Part shown: positions 34,762-44,234 of the stretch, piece after piece | How the letters are laid out: each line of letters starts with the position of its first letter | How positions within the stretch are numbered: the first letter of the stretch is position 1 | Assembly: GCA_030426385.1 (NCBI GenBank) | Contig: JAUHYI010000021.1 | Location: forward strand, 1 to 57,547 | Source of the DNA: Phycisphaerae bacterium | GTDB taxonomy: Bacteria > Planctomycetota > Phycisphaerae > Phycisphaerales > Phycisphaeraceae | DNA length: 57,547 bases | Direction: 5' to 3' | The notes under the pieces: model-generated | The model's input: the letters and a program-made list of their open reading frames with translations, nothing else | What the model was told of the DNA's origin: nothing | The model's database searches: none | Program-made: the position numbers and the translations under genes

Positions 34762-35544
34762 ATGACCCTACCGATCGCCTTGCAACTATACACCGTCCGC
34801 GACGTCATGGCGAAAAATTTTGCCGACACGCTCAAAGCCGTCGCTGACATCGGCTACAAAAATGTTGAGTTTGCAGGCCTGTACGATCACGACCCGGCTC
34901 AGGTCCGCAAAATGTGCGATGACCTGGGATTGACCGTGTGTAGTTCGCACGTGGCCATCGAGCGATTCACCGGCGACGGGGCGTTCGATCAGTTGGAACG
35001 CGAACTCAAAACCCTGGGCACGACCCTCGCGGTGTGCCCCGGCATTTTTCGCAAAGACCGCAGCGTCGCTGCATGGACCACCGCCGTCGAGGAATTGAAG
35101 AACGCGGAGGCCCAATGTCGCCAGGCAGGGCTGTCGCTTTCCTATCACAACCACGCATTCGAATTCGATGCGATTGCCGATCATCCCGAAAAGGCTTGCC
35201 CATTCGATTTGATCTTTGATGGCATTCCGCAAATGTCCAGCGAATTGGACATCGCTTGGGTGACCGTGGGTGGGCAAGATGTTCTGGCTACCATGCAACG
35301 TCTGTCGGGACGAGTGCCGTTGTTGCATGTTAAGGATGCGCACAAAGAATTGAATTCCGATGGCGGTCCGACATTCACGGAAATCTCAACCGGGAACGTG
35401 CCCATCAAAGCGGCGCTCGACATCGCTGAATCGGTCGGCGTTAAATACCTGATCGTCGAACAAGACAGCGACTGGGTTGACGGCGATCCGATGGCATCGG
35501 TGAAAACCAGTTTTGAAAACCTGACAAAACTTCTGGGTGCGTAA
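34762..35544 (+). CDS. Sugar phosphate isomerase/epimerase (AP endonuclease 2 fold)
   Basis: TIM-barrel protein of the xylose-isomerase-like superfamily. The start MTLPIALQLYTVRDVMAKNF then ADTLKAVADIGYKNVEFAG is typical, as are SYHNHAFEFD, FDLIFDGIP and VPLLHVKDAHKE, with metal-ligand His and Glu positions conserved. Length is 260 residues, with no signal peptide, so it is cytosolic. GGA precedes the ATG at a plausible distance (CAGGAACCAGACACATG). It is divergent from dnaE. Exact substrate cannot be assigned; planctomycetes carry many such paralogues, another being at 44235. Confidence 0.85.
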   Translation: MTLPIALQLYTVRDVMAKNFADTLKAVADIGYKNVEFAGLYDHDPAQVRKMCDDLGLTVCSSHVAIERFTGDGAFDQLERELKTLGTTLAVCPGIFRKDRSVAAWTTAVEELKNAEAQCRQAGLSLSYHNHAFEFDAIADHPEKACPFDLIFDGIPQMSSELDIAWVTVGGQDVLATMQRLSGRVPLLHVKDAHKELNSDGGPTFTEISTGNVPIKAALDIAESVGVKYLIVEQDSDWVDGDPMASVKTSFENLTKLLGA

Positions 35545-35572
35545 CGCTGTAACGCTGTAACGGCGTAACGCT
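35541..35572. repeat. Short tandem repeat after isomerase gene
   Basis: Four imperfect copies of GTAACGCT, beginning at the stop codon (TAA lies inside the first unit). A looser run of CTGACGTTCTGGCGCT-like units follows up to about 35640. Confidence 0.7.
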
Positions 35573-35688
35573 ATAGCATTACCGTGCCCTCGCATTATTC
35601 GTTCTGGCGCTTTGGTGCTCTGACGTTCTGGCGCTCTGACTTTTCGTGTGTCGCCACATGCTGACACAGGCAGACAGGCATTGCATTC

Positions 35689-36468
35689 ATGGAAACAACA
35701 ACTGTTCCTGAAACCGATGTGGCCTGTCTGGGATGTGGTTACAACGTGCGCGGGTTGGCCGATGAAGCTACATGCCCGGAATGTGGGACCTCCATCGGCG
35801 AATCGATCGCGATGATGGAACGCTTGTTAGGCGATCGCGCTTCGCGGAATAAATTAGGTCGTGCCATCACTTGCCTGGCCATCAGCTTGGGCTGTACCTG
35901 TTTCACATGGTTGGTCCTGTGGTTCACCTTGACAGGGAATGCAAATATCTGGCCGCTGATTGCGGGTGTCGTGTTGACGGGAAATATTCTGTGGTGGGTC
36001 GGTTCCCATGGTGTGTGGTCGGGCCAAACGCAAACACGTATCAGCCGCGTGACTGGGATCGCTGCAGGCGTCAATCTGGTCATGGTGTTATCTATCATCG
36101 CATTCGTGGTACTCAATTATTTCTACGAGGCAGGGGACGACCGTCTGGGCGTGCTCGTGATGATTTGCTCGCAAACAGGGTTGGTCTGTCGAGCGATCGG
36201 CACCTGGTTGTTGGTCGAACGATTCAAGTCGATTGCCACGGCAATGTTTCGGCCGAAACTTGGAAAATATTTTTCGGCGGTACGCAGGTTGGCGGTCGTG
36301 GGCTTGGTTGGCTTGATTGTCGCTTTGTTTGGCGTGCTGGATTTTTATTATCTGTTGGTGCTGTTGCTGGCGGCATTTCCGATCACCGCAATCGCCACCA
36401 TCATGGGGTTGGTCGGATTGATCCTGTTGCGTGCCCAACTGAAAAAAAATCAGGCCGCATCTCGGTAG
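35689..36468 (+). CDS. Zinc-ribbon multi-pass membrane protein
   Basis: The N-terminus carries a four-Cys zinc ribbon: CLGCGYNVRGL, then TCPECGTSIGE. After residue 55 there are about six hydrophobic helices (for example ITCLAISLGCTCFTWLVLWF, VNLVMVLSIIAFVVLNYF, LVGLIVALFGVLDFYYLLVL). I associate this ribbon-plus-membrane layout with expanded families in planctomycetes; the function is unknown. Length is 259 residues. No clear SD is visible. It is flanked by short tandem repeats upstream and the RRM genes downstream. Confidence 0.75.
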   Translation: METTTVPETDVACLGCGYNVRGLADEATCPECGTSIGESIAMMERLLGDRASRNKLGRAITCLAISLGCTCFTWLVLWFTLTGNANIWPLIAGVVLTGNILWWVGSHGVWSGQTQTRISRVTGIAAGVNLVMVLSIIAFVVLNYFYEAGDDRLGVLVMICSQTGLVCRAIGTWLLVERFKSIATAMFRPKLGKYFSAVRRLAVVGLVGLIVALFGVLDFYYLLVLLLAAFPITAIATIMGLVGLILLRAQLKKNQAASR

Positions 36469-36579
36469 GGTTACGTTAATAGGGTATTTGGCCGACTCAA
36501 TCACGAAGGTTCTTGTCGAATGATTCGCGGGTTGTTACAGTGAACCCGGCGGCGATTTGTCGTATTGGGTATTTGAAAT

Positions 36580-36915
36580 ATGCTTCGTATTCATATTGGA
36601 AATCTCAGCGACGATGCCAAGGAAACGGTATTGCATGATTTGTTTTCGCAATACGGCCAAGTGGATGCAGTGACAATTATCCGCGATGCTGCCACGGGGC
36701 AGTCACGCGGGTTCGGATTTGTTGAAATGTCACACAACGAAGAGGCGCAGCAAGCCATTGTCGATCTCAACGGTCACATGGTCGATGGCCAACCCCTCGA
36801 GATCGCCGAGACGCGACCTCGTGCACCTCGTGGCAGTGCGGCTGCGAGTTTTGGTGACCCTGTCGACGCCGATCCAAACGCCGATGCTGATGCTGGTGCG
36901 GGTGCGGGTGATTGA
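36580..36915 (+). CDS. RRM-domain RNA-binding protein 1
   Basis: A single RNA recognition motif: RNP2 LRIHIGNLSD at the start, RNP1 RGFGFVEMSH near residue 47, in an 80-residue fold. The last 30 residues form an acidic Asp/Ala/Gly tail (DADPNADADAGAGAGD). Such small glycine-poor RRM proteins occur in cyanobacteria and planctomycetes and are thought to act as RNA chaperones, often cold-responsive; that role is inference here. It is a paralogue of the gene at 37168. Confidence 0.9.
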   Translation: MLRIHIGNLSDDAKETVLHDLFSQYGQVDAVTIIRDAATGQSRGFGFVEMSHNEEAQQAIVDLNGHMVDGQPLEIAETRPRAPRGSAAASFGDPVDADPNADADAGAGAGD

Positions 36916-37167
36916 TACGGTTTGCCGCGTGTCTTAGTCGGGTGTGATTGTCGGGTGTGATTGTTGGTATGCCCGTGGGTCGCAATCGTTTGACGTCCGA
37001 GTGATTTGAAAAACATTAAAACGGAATGCCGCAACCATGGTCGTTGCAAAATCGAACGGATTCGAAATCGTAGTGATTTCGTAATTTGTGAAATTGCTGT
37101 TTAGTTCAGACGGCCCGGTTTCCGGGTCAGTTTGTGAGTTTTTATGTTTTAGCGTGAGGCAATTGCG

Positions 37168-37422
37168 ATGAGAATTTATGTGGGCAACCTCAACTACCAA
37201 ACCACCGAAGAGGCCTTACGCGATCTGTTCGCTCAACACGGCGAAGTCGTCGAAGTGGCCATCATCAACGATCGCGAAACCGGCCGACCCAAAGGCTTTG
37301 CTTTTGTGACCATGGGTGAGAACCAGGCAGGCCTCGATGCGATCGAAGCACTCAACGGCAACGAATTCGAGGGCCGACGCTTGAACGTCAACGAAGCCCG
37401 GCCTCGCGCCACCCGGCATTAA
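37168..37422 (+). CDS. RRM-domain RNA-binding protein 2
   Basis: 84 residues, essentially a bare RRM: RNP2 RIYVGNLNYQT, RNP1 KGFAFVTMGE, ending GRRLNVNEARPRATRH. It is closer to the plant/cyanobacterial Rbp consensus than its neighbour and lacks the acidic tail. A 252-nt leader separates it from the first RRM gene. That is long for such a small gene and could hold a thermosensor-like structure, though I could not identify one. Confidence 0.93.
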   Translation: MRIYVGNLNYQTTEEALRDLFAQHGEVVEVAIINDRETGRPKGFAFVTMGENQAGLDAIEALNGNEFEGRRLNVNEARPRATRH

Positions 37423-37627
37423 ATTCGCCGGTGGGGTTAGGGGTGACTCGCCTCGGCCTTTCTTGGTGTAGCATCGTCAGGTCATGCCAAGCGCCACACC
37501 GTATTGTGTCGTGCCTCGTTTGGACGCTGCTTATATGCAGCGTTGCCGTGCGTTTTTTTCTCGGCCTTAACACACGAACACCCGACGCGCTTATGTGCCG
37601 CGCATCGGCGCGTGCATGTCACGCATG

Positions 37628-38329
37628 TCACGCATCGAACGCATCGGATGACACCGTGATCACGCCGTCATCTGACTCCGCCGCAGGCTTGAGCGATGCA
37701 TGCGAAGGGCCGTCTTGCATCCGCGTCAGTTTGCGGCGGCGCACCAGCTTGAAAAACATCACGAACAAACCTATCACGATCAGCGCCGCCAGGATCGGCA
37801 CAAACAACGCCATGCCCGCCAACACGGTGGACGCTCCGGCCTCGGCCGTCGATACCACCGGATTGCCCAGCCCGCCGGTGGTCAATGTTGAAACCGCACG
37901 CGTCCCTACCGTAAACAGTTGAATACCCGTCGCCGATCCGCCGCCCACGATCGCCGCGATGAGCCATTCCAAACTGGGGTCCATGCCCGTGATAAACGGC
38001 GCAGCTACCAGCGTTCCCGCAATCGCTGCCGCTGGCGTCGCAATCGTGTCCAACAGATTGTCCACCCATGGCACGTAGTACCCGGCAATTTCCACGACCG
38101 TGGCCGCTGCGAATGCAAACAACGCCACATCGGAGGCCATCCAGTCAAAGCCAGACGATAGCGTGACCACCCCCGACCGGGCCACCATGGACGTGATCAA
38201 CATTGGCACAAACAGCCGAAACCCGCACGCCGACGCCAAGCCGAATCCCATCAGGATCCCCACGATCGTCGTCCACGCCGGATCCATCGCACCCGCGGCG
38301 AGGCCCGTTAATGAAATCATGCTCATCAT
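37628..38329 (-). CDS. DUF4126 family membrane protein
   Basis: 233-residue integral membrane protein with the DUF4126 pattern: GILMGFGLASACGFRLFVPM near the N-terminus, DNLLDTIATPAAAIAGTLVA, GGGSATGIQLFTVGTRAVST, and a final helix (VPILAALIVIGLFVMFFKLV) followed by a basic stretch. Role unknown; family members are small multi-pass proteins. The start MMSMISLTGL carries two Met options. It converges on the RRM gene and borders the repeat-rich accessory region. Confidence 0.85.
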   Translation of the reverse strand: MMSMISLTGLAAGAMDPAWTTIVGILMGFGLASACGFRLFVPMLITSMVARSGVVTLSSGFDWMASDVALFAFAAATVVEIAGYYVPWVDNLLDTIATPAAAIAGTLVAAPFITGMDPSLEWLIAAIVGGGSATGIQLFTVGTRAVSTLTTGGLGNPVVSTAEAGASTVLAGMALFVPILAALIVIGLFVMFFKLVRRRKLTRMQDGPSHASLKPAAESDDGVITVSSDAFDA

Positions 38330-38462
38330 CTCAGCTCCTGCAAAATATCAACCTGTAACCGCACCCCGTCATGCCCAAACTCAATCAACCAATAATGTAA
38401 AGCAAGTCACCACGTATCATACCTCGCCTCCCCACGCACCCCCCCCCACGCACCACACCGGC

Positions 38463-38485
38463 CCCGCGATATACATCGCGGGCTA
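38463..38485. repeat. REP-like palindrome, copy 1
   Basis: CCCGCGAT-atac-ATCGCGGG followed by CTA. It is adjacent to the heptamer array. Confidence 0.7.
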
Positions 38486-38494
38486 TAAAATTTG

Positions 38495-38592
38495 CACGAC
38501 TCACGACTCACGACTCACGACTCACGACTCACGACTCACGACTCACGACTCACGACTCACGACTCACGACTCACAACTCACAACTCACAACT
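38495..38592. repeat. 14-copy heptamer tandem repeat
   Basis: Eleven perfect copies of CACGACT (38495-38571) followed by three of CACAACT (38572-38592), 98 bp in all. As it is read through in every frame (7 is not a multiple of 3), it creates spurious ORFs. It occupies the 345-nt gap between the DUF4126 and RAYT genes together with two REP copies. Confidence 0.97.
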
Positions 38593-38615
38593 CAACACAC
38601 ACTTCTTATCTTTAA

Positions 38616-38640
38616 TAGCCCGCGGTGCATACCGCGCGGC
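38616..38640. repeat. REP-like palindrome, copy 2
   Basis: TAGCCCGCGGTGCATACCGC then GCGGC. It lies just beyond the 3' end of the RAYT gene. Confidence 0.8.
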
Positions 38641-38674
38641 ACGTTTACCATCGCCATTCGTTAGACCCCAGCGT

Positions 38675-39169
38675 TCACTGCTCCCACACCCCGCGCTGCT
38701 CACAATAATGAACCCCGCGATGCGTCTTGCGCGGCAAATACCTCTGACGCAAATAATCAAAATGCTGATGATCCCGCACCTGCTTGCGACTCGAACCCTG
38801 CACAAACCAGGGCCCCGTCTGATCACACGCCACGCTCAATGCCCGTCCCAAACGTTGTTTGAGGCGCAAACGTACTTTGCCAAATTCAATAAACGTTTCC
38901 CAGCTCACTAGCACATGCACATGCGTTGCCGTGATACACGCATAATGTAACCGCCAGCTTTGCTGTGCACAGAGTGCCTGTAATTCCTCGCACATCACCT
39001 GTTGCATCGATCGATCAAATCGCACCGCAGGATGTTTCGCCGCTTCGTCATAACGCTGCGCCATCTTCGCATCGCGGGGCAGAATCCCTTGTGTACGTTT
39101 CACATACCCACGCGGATTCGCCGGACTCCATGACCGATACGCATGATACGTAAACAGATAGACCGCCAT
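38675..39169 (-). CDS. REP-associated tyrosine transposase (RAYT, Y1/IS200-like)
   Basis: 164-residue single-strand DNA transposase of the Y1_Tnp superfamily. The HUH metal motif is HVH at residues 83-85 (ITATHVHVLVSW). The catalytic Tyr is probably Y139 in HFDYLRQRYLP, followed by the RAYT-type ending. The N-terminus (VYLFTYHAYRSWSPANPRGY, VKRTQGILPRD) also fits RAYTs. No partner tnpB is present and no IS ends were found; instead, short palindromes of one family crowd both sides, the hallmark of RAYT/REP systems. The gene appears intact. Confidence 0.88.
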   Translation of the reverse strand: MAVYLFTYHAYRSWSPANPRGYVKRTQGILPRDAKMAQRYDEAAKHPAVRFDRSMQQVMCEELQALCAQQSWRLHYACITATHVHVLVSWETFIEFGKVRLRLKQRLGRALSVACDQTGPWFVQGSSRKQVRDHQHFDYLRQRYLPRKTHRGVHYCEQRGVWEQ

Positions 39170-39192
39170 AGAAAAAAATTACTGCAATCCTG

Positions 39193-39216
39193 CCCTGCGG
39201 TATACACCGCAGGCTA
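39193..39216. repeat. REP-like palindrome, copy 3
   Basis: CCCTGCGGTATACACCGCAG then GCTA, followed by TGAATTGCG. The trailing bases are shared with the copy at 39834. Confidence 0.8.
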
Positions 39217-39358
39217 TGAATTGCGAAAAAAACAGCAAAATAACAAAGAAAACTAGCTCGCAATGCAGACGACAAACAAAAAACAGAAAAATAGTCCGCG
39301 ACGCAGTCTATAAACAAAACACAAAAACCAACAACAATCGCCTGCACGATCTCTTTAT

Positions 39359-39382
39359 TAGCCCGCGGTGCATACCGCGGGT
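39359..39382. repeat. REP-like palindrome, copy 4
   Basis: TAGCCCGCGGTGCATACCGC then GGGT, nearly identical to the copy at 38616. Confidence 0.85.
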
Positions 39383-39454
39383 TTCCCGCACCGCACACAC
39401 AACACACTTCGCAAACCGCACCGCAAAGCACGTCGTAAACATGCCCGCAATCCG

Positions 39455-39479
39455 CCGCGCGGTATTCACCGCGGGCTAG
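39455..39479. repeat. REP-like palindrome, copy 5
   Basis: GCCGCGCGGTATTCACCGCG then GGCTA, opposite orientation to copy 4; the pair forms a BIME-like unit with a 72-nt spacer. Confidence 0.85.
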
Positions 39480-39544
39480 AATTTTTATGATGTGCGACGA
39501 TCAATTTTCGATTGATGAATCGATAACACAATACGTTCAAGTGA

Positions 39545-39751
39545 CTATTCCAGCCCATTGCGAATTGTCCGCCCCGAAATGCGTAAGCGTTGCGTGCGGG
39601 CTAGCGGACTCAACGTTTTCTTGTTCGCCCGCTTGTGTGCATCGCTTACTGCCGAAGCCCGCATTGATTCCCCGTCCGCCATCGCTTGCATCGCCTCAAC
39701 GATGAGCCGCATCTGCGCTTCATCGAGATGTCGTGCCGCTTGACGTTTCAT
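39545..39751 (-). CDS. Small ORF of unknown function inside the REP cluster
   Basis: About 68 residues from ATG at 39751 (MKRQAARHLDEAQMRLIVEA), basic and helix-rich, with GAGAGG about 8 nt upstream. I do not recognise a family. It is the only protein-like frame in the 853-nt gap between the RAYT and DUF6602 genes. The rest of that gap is AT-rich DNA and palindromes. It may be a remnant or chance ORF. Confidence 0.3.
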   Translation of the reverse strand: MKRQAARHLDEAQMRLIVEAMQAMADGESMRASAVSDAHKRANKKTLSPLARTQRLRISGRTIRNGLE

Positions 39752-39833
39752 ATCCAAGCCTCTCAATCAACCCAGCCTACGTGCTGCACACAACACAAAC
39801 CGCATCGCACGTCAGAAACCCGCCTGCAGTCTT

Positions 39834-39858
39834 GCCGCGCGGTATTCACCGCGGGCTA
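39834..39858. repeat. REP-like palindrome, copy 6
   Basis: Same 25 bases as the copy at 39455. Upstream flanks of both copies are also related (CACACAACACA and CCGCA-rich), so a segment of about 60-80 bp was duplicated along with the palindrome. Confidence 0.85.
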
Positions 39859-39894
39859 TCAATTGCGCAATAAGCGGCAAAATTATATTTAATC

Positions 39895-39920
39895 CTAGCC
39901 GTCGGTGCATACCGGCGGTC
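39895..39920. repeat. REP-like palindrome, copy 7, diverged
   Basis: CTAGCCGTCGGTGCATACCG then GCGGTC. It marks the right end of the cluster, about 100 nt before the DUF6602-like gene. Confidence 0.7.
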
Positions 39921-40022
39921 CGCCTTCGCCGATTGCGATTTTAGCGATTCGACTCCCAACCCATTTGCCTTGTTCAAACCCTATCCGCGGTGGGTTCGCT
40001 GCGTTTAAAACTTCCCTACTTG

Positions 40023-40673
40023 CTAGCTGATCGAATAATTAGATGTAGGTTTATGGTTTACAGTTAGCCGACCATCGATAGCGCTCGCTCGGAGACGTAC
40101 GTGAGCAAGGAAGTTTATCAACGTCCAAACGCCATCCGGATTTGGAACGGTATGGTCTCCCTCTTGCTTCAACAAAATGAGGCCGCGATTGTCTGCAATA
40201 AGATCTCGCATTATTTTGCTGGTTTTTTTCTGAGCAAGGCATACGATACCTAAGGCGCCCCTATATCCTTCAATTTTAGGCTGAATGAGTTCTGATTCAT
40301 GATCTAGGCATGTCGATATGTCTTTTACTGAACTACTATAATCAGTCGACTTGATTTCGATAAATCCGTGTGCACTACCACGAGGAACTATGGCGTAATC
40401 CCCATTTTCGAATACTGCAGGTACAGGTGCGGGAGACCATATTATGATGTCAAGTTGTGGTGGTTTTTTTCCTACGTTTCCCTCGTAGATGATCGTCCCA
40501 GTAGACACACGCAAGGGAAAGACGATGCGCTTAATGAACTGAATGACCGACGCCTCTGCATATGCTCCGATCAGTGCAGGGTGCATGCCAACAAAATTGC
40601 GAATGGTGTTGTGTGCGGTAAGCTCTTGAGCCAATTGACTGGCCAACATGTTCAGGTATTCTTTTTTTTCCAT
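40023..40673 (-). CDS. DUF6602-like protein, possible PD-(D/E)xK nuclease
   Basis: 216 residues. The layout E40 (GAYAEASVIQFIKRI), then VSTGTIIYEG, D75 in PQLDIIIWSPAPVP, and E106-x-K108 in GFIEIKSTD matches the restriction-endonuclease-like pattern of the DUF6602 family, whose members are poorly characterised. The base composition is visibly more AT-rich than the housekeeping genes. It is enclosed by repeats on both sides, with no methylase or helicase partner, so it may be an acquired solitary gene. Nuclease function is inference from the motif. The SD is unclear (AAAGAATAC downstream only). Confidence 0.6.
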   Translation of the reverse strand: MEKKEYLNMLASQLAQELTAHNTIRNFVGMHPALIGAYAEASVIQFIKRIVFPLRVSTGTIIYEGNVGKKPPQLDIIIWSPAPVPAVFENGDYAIVPRGSAHGFIEIKSTDYSSSVKDISTCLDHESELIQPKIEGYRGALGIVCLAQKKTSKIMRDLIADNRGLILLKQEGDHTVPNPDGVWTLINFLAHVRLRASAIDGRLTVNHKPTSNYSIS

Positions 40674-40697
40674 GCTCGCTTCTCACAGCCGAGTAGG

Positions 40698-40716
40698 GCG
40701 GGCATACTTGCCCGTC
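40698..40716. repeat. Palindrome GGCGGGCA/TTGCCCGTC
   Basis: Hairpin GGCGGGCA-tac-TTGCCCGTC, 25 nt upstream of the DUF6602-like start codon. A sister copy lies at 40775-40796. Confidence 0.6.
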
Positions 40717-40774
40717 TTTATATTGAGTTGGTGTTACGTCGGATTTTGTGATCGTCGTTTATACATTAGCAAAT

Positions 40775-40796
40775 GGCGGGCAGGTATGTCTGCCCT
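40775..40796. repeat. Palindrome GGCGGGCAG/CTGCCC
   Basis: GGCGGGCAGGTATGTCTGCC then CTAC, related to the 40698 copy. Confidence 0.6.
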
Positions 40797-40805
40797 ACGG
40801 TGGGG

Positions 40806-40952
40806 TAATACCAATTCCACAAAAACATGCGTGTGGTTTATCGTTAGCCGCCGCCTTTATGGCGGCGCGATGGCTTGTGTTTGCCCGATGATTAGCGCCG
40901 CCCAAGGGCGGCGGCTAACGCGCGAGTTCGTGAGCCGGGTAGGGTGATTACA
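40806..40952. repeat. Palindromic MITE-like element, GTTAGCCGCC family, copy 2
   Basis: It starts TAATACCAATTCCAC; arms at 40843-40870 and 40895-40919. The second arm has CCCAAGGGCGG where copy 1 has CCATAAAGGCGG, so the arms have diverged. Outer ends pair less well than in copy 1. Confidence 0.75.
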
Positions 40953-40976
40953 TATTTCCACCCCACGCCAGATATG

Positions 40977-40996
40977 CAGGGGAAATGTGGGGGGGC
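40977..40996 (-). repeat. C-tract element beyond the 16S terminator
   Basis: CAGGGGAAATGTGGGGGGGC on the plus strand is an exact instance of the consensus. On the minus strand the C-tract begins directly after the T-run of the 16S terminator. Confidence 0.7.
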
Positions 40997-40998
40997 AT

Positions 40999-41030
40999 AA
41001 AAAAAGCCCCGCAGCTTACGCCACGGGACT
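40999..41030 (-). terminator. Intrinsic terminator of the 16S rRNA transcript
   Basis: On the minus strand AGTCCCG pairs with CGGGGCT (one G-T pair) around a 12-nt loop that can itself fold, then seven T. It ends the 16S unit about 260 nt past the mature 3' end, with no tRNA or 23S in between. Confidence 0.85.
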
Positions 41031-41113
41031 TTAGTGGGGGGGTAAATTTGGGTTCCGTCAGATGCACTTGCGTGCGGTGAGGAACGGTAGGGCAGTGATC
41101 GGCCCAGGTTGGG

Positions 41114-41143
41114 GAACGATCTTTGCAAGTGAACAGTTTAGAG
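41114..41143 (-). ncRNA. 3' arm of the pre-16S processing stem
   Basis: GAACGATCTTTGCAAGTGAA then CAGTTTAG is the reverse complement of 43167-43197 apart from one bulged base. Paired, the two arms close the whole pre-16S RNA in a stem of about 28 bp, as used by RNase III. Confidence 0.85.
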
Positions 41144-41282
41144 TGGCTTTGACACCGTGTTACCACGATGCTATCTCGTTTCTCTAGGCTTTGGTTTTAA
41201 GGCCGAGGCTTTGAGAGGTGAGACGAGGTTGCGTTGACGAATTCGCCATCCGGATCGCTCCGGGTGTGGCGTCTAAGGAATC

Positions 41283-42799
<1,517 letters not shown>

Positions 42800-43166
42800 A
42801 TTCGTTGCTACTCACTAACCCGGGGGGGACTAGTGAGTATTAGCTTCGAGAGAAGTTGTTCGACCTGGTGATCTATCAAAATATACCGTGCTTGCCTAAG
42901 CAAACGCGTCATACCCGATAGACCGGTCGTGAATCGGCCTCAATAACCGATTCGATTTTATTTGGCTTTAATTCTTATCCTTGTTTCCAAGAATATCTTA
43001 CGTGATTTGCTTCGACTAAAAAACAAACCACGTGTCACAAGAATGTAAGCCAATATCAATGTTGTTCCAGAAGCTCCTGTGAAAAAGCAACTGGCATCGA
43101 ATGATGAGATTCACCATAAAAGCAGATCTGTGAAAACCTGTGATATGGCCACATCCTCGTAGCGTC

Positions 43167-43197
43167 GTCTAAACTGTTCACTTGTCAAAGATCGTTC
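43167..43197 (-). ncRNA. 5' arm of the pre-16S processing stem with boxA-like sequence
   Basis: CTAAACTGTTCACTTGTCAA then AGATCGTTC, partner of 41114-41143. On the minus strand it includes GATCTTTGACAAGTGAACAG, resembling the boxA antitermination motif of rRNA leaders. The leader between this arm and mature 16S is about 370 nt. Confidence 0.85.
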
Positions 43198-43367
43198 GAG
43201 CGGCTGATGCCTAAAGGCATTTTTAGCTCACCGAGGTGACCCAAGCGGGTTAACTCGGCTGGTCCTGAAAGCCTTAGGCTGGCAAGACCCCCTGGCTCTT
43301 GTGGCATTCAGGTGTTCCAACCGTGGGGTTGAATTTTGAATGCCGCTCGATTTCCGAGGGGAGGGAA

Positions 43368-43395
43368 ATCTTAGGGTAATCCAATCGCATGTCAA
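43368..43395 (-). promoter_or_regulatory. 16S promoter P2
   Basis: On the minus strand TTGACA (43395-43390), a 16-nt spacer, then TAAGAT (43373-43368). It is a strong sigma-70-type promoter about 170 nt before the processing stem. Confidence 0.75.
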
Positions 43396-43469
43396 GCCGA
43401 CACGTTGCCTCTGGGGAAAATTAATTGGCACCCGTGGCACGTGAATCTGGTCCCTGAAATCTGTAAACC

Positions 43470-43498
43470 ATTACAACATCATAGCCTGTGAATGTCAA
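43470..43498 (-). promoter_or_regulatory. 16S promoter P1
   Basis: On the minus strand TTGACA (43498-43493), a 17-nt spacer, TGTAAT (43475-43470). With P2 it makes the tandem pair usual for rRNA operons. Confidence 0.7.
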
Positions 43499-44234
43499 TG
43501 GGTTGTGTGAGCGGGCTTGAATTTTCTTGCGATTTTTTTTCGTTGGCCGAGTTATCCACCATCCATGCCCAAAAAACGCGGTTATCGGGCCTGGGTTTTG
43601 GGCGCCGTGCGTTGGAAAAATCTCAGATCGAGGGCCTGATTTGGACCTCGCGGCCCTAAAAAAAAATGAAATGGGGTACGAATTTGGTGATTGGCCCATC
43701 AGGATTGAGGGTGTGATTGGTGATAATTGTGGAAAATCGGCGCGGCGTGTGGGGCTTCGGGGAAGGGTGGGGCCAAAGGTGGAGCGAAAGTTGGGGCTGT
43801 CATTGAGGGGCGAGTGGCGTAATGATGTGAGCGGTCGCGCAGTGATATGGTGGGAGTCGAGCGGGGGATGTGTGGTGGGATTGACAAAAAATTTGGGCGC
43901 ACCGCAATGGGTTGGTTGGGGGTAGTTGGGGGTTGTTGGGGGGGTGTTGACTTAGGTGTCCCGTTTCGCGTGGATGTCGTGGAGTCTGAAATTTTGCAAG
44001 ACGCTCTAACATGAGAATTTTCACGTGAGGATTTTCAAACGAATCGATTACTGTGGTTTACGACATGAGAGCAACGGTCGGGTCTGCTATCCTGCCCGCA
44101 CAATCCGGAGCGCCCCACACGCCGGAACGCCCCACACACACAAATTGCCCCCGGCACACTTTGCCACCATACGTTTTGTCTTCTGCACTTTGCACCCCCT
44201 ATTTCGCAAACCCCACACTGAGGGATTTATCAAC
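43499..44234. other. Non-coding gap between 16S promoters and isomerase gene
   Basis: About 735 nt with no supportable gene. An ORF at 43527-43925 has Trp/Gly/Arg-heavy composition with no family resemblance and is taken as spurious. The stretch 43900-43945 is G-rich (GGTTGGTTGGGGG-type runs), another possible quadruplex region. The promoter of the downstream gene was not identified. Confidence 0.5.

Noticed and set aside
38492..38911. ORF with an N-terminal repeat of Ser-Arg-Leu-Thr-Thr-His-Asp
   Set aside because: Produced by translation of the heptamer DNA repeat running into antisense RAYT sequence.
38463..39920. Possible CRISPR array
   Set aside because: Repeats are palindromes in mixed orientation with very uneven spacing (about 40 to 350 nt), a transposase gene sits among them, and there are no cas genes.
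43527..43925. 132-codon ORF upstream of the 16S promoters
   Set aside because: Composition (Trp, Gly, Arg) and G-tract content look non-coding; it overlaps P1 surroundings, with no SD or homology.
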